Of a stretch of 59,584 nucleotides of DNA, positions 57,011 to 59,584 are shown one piece after another. A program made the position numbers and the translations under genes. The notes under the pieces were generated by a model, which saw only the letters and a list, made by a program, of their open reading frames with translations, made no database searches and was not told the DNA's origin. The stretch lies in contig RWJK01001966.1 of assembly GCA_004335835.1 (NCBI GenBank), positions 7,403 through 66,986 on the forward strand. The letters run 5' to 3'. The number at the start of each line of letters is the position of its first letter. The first letter of the stretch is position 1. Origin of the DNA: Scenedesmus sp. ARA3. Its lineage: Eukaryota; Chlorophyta; Chlorophyceae; Sphaeropleales; Scenedesmaceae.

Positions 57011-58414
57011 GGCTGAACCTCTCTTGCAAGCGCTGCAGCAGCTGTTGGTGCTGCAGGGCTGCTTGCTGTTGGTGGCAGCGCAGCAACAGGCCGAGCAGCA
57101 GCAGCTTGCTTTGTGTCGCTGCCCAGAGCTGCAGCAAGGTCATAGAATCCTGCAACATGCTTGAAGGCCTTGCGTGCCTGCGTGCGGAACAGCTTGCGGC
57201 GCTGGGTGGGAGAGTATGCTCCTACTGCTGTTGGTGCTGCTGCAGCAGCAGCTTGAGCTGGTGCTGCTGCTGCTGCTGCTGCTGAGGGTTTGAACACAGC
57301 TGCTGCTGCTGCTGGGGATGCAGTGCTGGCAGCAGGTGCACAGCTTGGCGCAACAGCAGTGCTCTTGGGCTTGGTAAGGTCAATGGTATCTGCTGCTGCT
57401 GCTGCTGTTGCTGGGATTGGGGTTTGGGTGGTTGCAGCTCCACTGGAAGATGGCTTGGTCAGATCCACCACAGCTGCGTCACCTGCTGCAGCATCAGCCT
57501 CAGCATCAGCAGGCGTTGAAGATGGCCCTGCTTGCTGCTGCTGCTGCTGCTGCTGCTGCCGCTGGGCAAGCAGCTGTTGGTGAGCAGCCTGCAGCAGCTG
57601 CTGCTGTGCGCGTGCCTTGTTCCTGCGGGCTGTGGTTGAGCGCTTGGGGGCCACCTGGCTGGTGTGTGAGGCTTGCAGGGACCTGCAGGAAACAGACAAA
57701 CAGGCACCGGCAGCGGCATACAAGCAGCGTTGGTGTGCAATGAAGTGCTTGGGCAACTGGTTTCGTGTGCGTTGTTTGTGCTGCCTGCACTGCCATGCAC
57801 CACCCTGCTGCAGTGTGCTGTGCAAGAGTGATTTGCTTACATCACTGTGATTGTGCACCACCTGGCAACAGCTATTGTGAACTGTGCTGTGTTGATAGTG
57901 GTTTGACGTGCTGTGGTGTGCTGTGGTGTGCTGTGTTCTGTTGTGCTGTGCTGTGCTGTGGTGTGGTGTGGTGTGCTGTGCACGCTCACCTGAGCAGCTG
58001 GCTTGGTGCAGGCAGCAGCGCATCAACACGCCTGCGTTTGCTGCTGCTTGCATGTCCTGACGCCTCTTCATCTCCGTCGCAAAGCTGTAGTGCCTGCAAA
58101 ACCAGAAAGTCCAGCCAGGTTTGTTGTTGATGTTGGGAGGTTTGAATATGCATGACTCATGCTGTGCTGGGGGTGCAGTACACAGCAACAGTGCAAGCTG
58201 CTGCTGTTGATGCTTGCCTACAGTCATGACACTTTGACACTGATGTGCTTACCGTTGAGACGTAGTTTCTGAAGCCCTTAGCAACACTGGAGCCGCTGTG
58301 TCCACTGCGGTGCAGTGTGACGAGCCTGCTGATGTCCTGCAGCAAGTTGGTGCCTGCTGCAGCAGTAGCTGGCAGAGCTGACGGTCCAAGCTGAAGCTGC
58401 GTAGGAAGCATCAT
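45141..58414 (-). CDS. SPLAYED-like SWI2/SNF2 chromatin-remodelling ATPase
   Basis: The motor subunit of a SWI/SNF-type nuclear complex that slides or evicts nucleosomes using ATP. Twenty exons (58253-58414, 57990-58093, 56687-57682, 56212-56497, 55909-55977, 55365-55554, 54712-54887, 54260-54343, 53461-53640, 53153-53271, 52655-52728, 52251-52371, 51909-51998, 51566-51638, 51152-51312, 50754-50868, 49931-50105, 49500-49590, 49005-49168, 45141-48769) total 7059 nt for 2352 residues. After a Q/A-rich N-terminus and a post-HSA-like helix ([18 protein letters not shown]), the ATPase begins near residue 650: Walker A DDMGLGKT (K686), DEGH box (785-788), [12 protein letters not shown] and motif [40 protein letters not shown] and [12 protein letters not shown] closely parallel plant SPLAYED. 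The last exon encodes about 1,200 A/Q-rich residues with a 48-residue triplicated repeat and a possible SAND-like patch. No bromodomain is seen. Confidence 0.93.
45785..46200 (-). repeat. 144-bp coding tandem repeat (48 residues, about 2.7 copies) in the SPLAYED-like tail
   Basis: Equivalent positions fall at 45831, 45975 and 46119, an exact 144-bp period. Each unit encodes [22 protein letters not shown] sequence followed by [19 protein letters not shown]. The period is a multiple of three and keeps the frame, unlike the intronic exon copies. Two units are almost identical, so the expansion is recent. Confidence 0.92.
46210..46530 (-). other. possible SAND-like segment in the SPLAYED-like C-terminal tail
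   Basis: One of the few non-repetitive islands of the tail reads [20 protein letters not shown], then after a Q/R linker [26 protein letters not shown] and [11 protein letters not shown]. The order (V-x-CG, G-W-F, then W-x-S-x-x-F-x-K-x-GG, a basic/hydrophobic helix, TL) is reminiscent of SAND or VARL DNA-binding domains of green algae. This is pattern recognition only. Confidence 0.3.
49591..49712 (-). repeat. copy of SPLAYED-like exon 18 5' part
   Basis: The exon 18 start ([20 protein letters not shown], boundary 49590) is repeated with its boundary at 49701, 111 bp away. It encodes the variant [19 protein letters not shown] and keeps the CTGCAGG acceptor. Confidence 0.9.
50106..50600 (-). 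repeat. three copies of SPLAYED-like exon 17 5' part
   Basis: The true exon 17 starts at 50105 ([19 protein letters not shown]). Copies of its first about 85-95 bp have boundaries at 50254, 50432 and 50590. They encode near-identical peptides up to LEEYCG and then diverge. The spacings are 149, 178 and 158 bp. A further single case is the exon 16 start (boundary 50868), repeated at 50963, 95 bp away. Confidence 0.92.
52925..52990 (-). repeat. copy of SPLAYED-like exon 10 3' end with donor
   Basis: The DEGH-box exon end (GIVVDEGH, true end 53153) recurs with its end at 52948 followed by GTGAGG. Simple GTGTCC repeats lie between the two. The copy therefore contains a second DEGH-coding segment inside the intron. 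Confidence 0.8.
53641..54010 (-). repeat. three copies of SPLAYED-like exon 9 5' part at exact 122-bp spacing
   Basis: The true exon 9 starts at 53640 ([19 protein letters not shown]). Copies have acceptor boundaries at 53762, 53884 and 54006, each step exactly 122 bp, with CTGCAGGGG acceptors. They reproduce the first about 80-90 bp of the exon plus about 35 bp of intron. The two nearest copies share changes ([15 protein letters not shown]), showing that copies arose from copies. Confidence 0.94.
55128..55215 (-). repeat. copy of SPLAYED-like exon 6 3' end; exon 6 start also copied
   Basis: The exon 6 end (true end 55365) recurs diverged with its end near 55137 and the same CCCCACCTTCTG junction. 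The exon 6 start (AEAAEHQ, boundary 55554) recurs with its boundary at 55687, 133 bp away. Exon 6 thus has copies on both sides. Confidence 0.7.
56945..57010 (-). repeat. long CTG/CAG run encoding poly-Q in SPLAYED-like exon 3
   Basis: An uninterrupted CTG run on the plus strand (CAG in the mRNA) encodes about 17 glutamines upstream of [13 protein letters not shown]. Similar poly-A and poly-Q runs occur through exons 3 and 20, such as the poly-A run at 45312-45357. Confidence 0.9.
57895..57985. repeat. GTGCTGTG/GTGTGGTG microsatellite in SPLAYED-like intron 2
   Basis: About 90 bp of alternating GTGCTGTG and GTGTGGTG words end about 5 bp before the donor of exon 2 (57990 side). It is an expanded simple repeat with no coding capacity. 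Confidence 0.85.
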
Positions 58415-59443
58415 TATTTTGCTTAATGGTCACGCGTGCATGCTGCTGGTTGACGCATGGCTGGGGCAGCTGGTTGGAAAACCGCACAGACTCCGGGTGA
58501 TCTGTGATCGAGCTAAGGCGAAAGCCGATTGGAGAGTATAATTAAGGCACGAAAATTAAACTGAGCGTCAAAATAGGAGTGAAATGACGGTGTGTGCGAC
58601 GAACACCGCCGGTGATCCTTCTGATCTAGCCTAGTAACCGCCGCATATGCTCACCAAGAGCACAATTACCACTGCGCGTGCATATGTTACGATTTATAGC
58701 GATGAACAGGCACCAAACCAACAGTGTCATAATCGCTCGAACCTTGGAGGTTTTAGGTCTGGGGCTGGTCGTCAGGTCACGCTGCGTTGTGCGCAGTAAT
58801 ATTTGAAAGTATGCACTTTGCAATCTGTGCTTTTCTTGTGAAACTGGTCGGTGCTGACAAGGCGGCCATCCGGGCGTCTGGAGCACCTAGCAGCTACGCA
58901 TGATAGACGTTGGCAAGGTTTGTTGCTTTTGAGCTCACAACTCTCAAGTCTGAGGAGCAGTGTAATCAGGTGAAGGGCAGGTCGCTGCCTGTCGTGTCTG
59001 AACAACCAGTGCTTGACACGTGACGGACCTGAGCTGCTGCTGTGAGTGAACTGGTGCTTATTGTTACCATGCCAGACCTCATCCGGAACCGTGTGAAGCC
59101 TGAAGCACACCAATGAGAGCTGATGACTGCGGGTCATCAATACGCCAGTGCATCACCTGCAGCCCAATACTGGTAGCTGGAACCACAGCGCAAACCTGCC
59201 ACCTAAAAACTGTGCTGCTGCACCACAACAGCAGCACAGCACACACCACCTGGACCAAATTGATAAGCCAAAGGCATGCTGCATGCAGGACACACCCTAC
59301 ACACCTGCCTTCCATGCATACGGCCTTAGGAGCTACTGCTCGGCAAGCACGTAATGATCCCATGCCGCCATGCACTCCACTGCTCAGAACACCACACCAC
59401 TGACTACGCTTTGCACCCAATAAGCTGGCTGGCAGCAGCAGCT
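58415..59443. other. upstream region of the SPLAYED-like gene and 3' flank of the edge gene
   Basis: About 1 kb without a supported CDS. The stretch just upstream of ATG 58414 is unusually A/T-rich for this window (about 58520-58580) and is the likely core promoter or 5' UTR zone, but I see no specific element. Confidence 0.45.
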
Positions 59444-59529
59444 TTATGGGATGGTGCGCTGGTATGGCGCAAAGCCTCCCAGCTGTGCCCGCTCCTGCCT
59501 CTCAGACTTGATCTCGTTGAGCAGGTCCT

Positions 59530-59584
<55 letters not shown>
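59444..59584 (-). CDS. last exon of an unknown gene truncated by the window edge
   Basis: A phase-0 exon of 84 bp at 59444-59527 follows a CTGCAG acceptor and encodes DLLNEIKSERQERAQLGGF and a short tail ending YQRTIP and a TAA stop. The charged E-I-K-S-E-R-Q-E-R stretch looks like the end of a coiled coil. The (CTG)n run upstream on the minus strand is most likely intron, as in other introns here. The rest of the gene lies outside the window, so the product cannot be named. Confidence 0.45.
59529..59584. repeat. (CAG)n run at the right edge
   Basis: An uninterrupted CAG run of at least 18 units continues to the end of the sequence. The contig or window boundary coincides with the repeat, as the N gap does at 29040. 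Confidence 0.95.

Overview
This window looks like nuclear DNA of a green alga, most likely a chlorophyte such as a Sphaeropleales or Scenedesmus relative. The evidence is short exons with GTGAGT/GTGCGN donors and CTGCAG acceptors, dense CAG/CTG trinucleotide runs in exons and introns, a nucleus-encoded plastid-type FtsZ, a nucleus-encoded mitochondrial complex I subunit, and a plant SPLAYED-like SWI2/SNF2 ATPase. I see no rRNA, tRNA, CRISPR or bacterial operon structure. Species-level assignment is inference.

Layout, left to right: a multi-exon MFS transporter (+, about 1.2-4.5 kb); 2.7 kb without a supported gene; an intronless 1186-residue low-complexity protein (-, 7.3-10.8 kb); a DCN1-like cullin-neddylation protein (-, 12.3-16.3 kb) divergent from complex I subunit NDUFS7/PSST (+, 17.2-18.9 kb); an unassigned 2 kb stretch; plastid division FtsZ1-type (-, 21.0-25.5 kb) divergent from an LRR plus helical-repeat protein (+, 26.5-31.0 kb), which contains a 240-N assembly gap; two tandem paralogues for secreted, membrane-anchored proteins with an Ig-like module (+, 32.3-35.8 and 38.0-43.7 kb); a 2352-residue SPLAYED-like chromatin remodeller (-, 45.1-58.4 kb); and the last exon of another minus-strand gene at the right edge. 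For DCN1, NDUFS7, FtsZ, the two secreted proteins and the remodeller, the exon lengths I derived sum to a multiple of three with consistent splice phases, which supports those models. The first exon of the MFS gene and one exon beside the gap remain uncertain.

The genes do not form a pathway; they are ordinary, unlinked nuclear genes. The most striking feature is structural. In six of the seven intron-containing genes with an interior I can see (all but NDUFS7 and the LRR gene; the edge gene is too incomplete to judge), introns carry tandem partial copies of the neighbouring exon end together with its splice site and flanking intron. I count about 45 such copies, usually spaced 90-180 bp apart and often 110-125 bp. 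The clearest are eight copies of one FtsZ exon start, three copies at an exact 122-bp spacing in the remodeller, and four successive donor-bearing copies of an exon end in the second secreted-protein gene. This looks like a recurrent route of intron growth that creates many decoy splice sites. I treat it as the main candidate for something undescribed.
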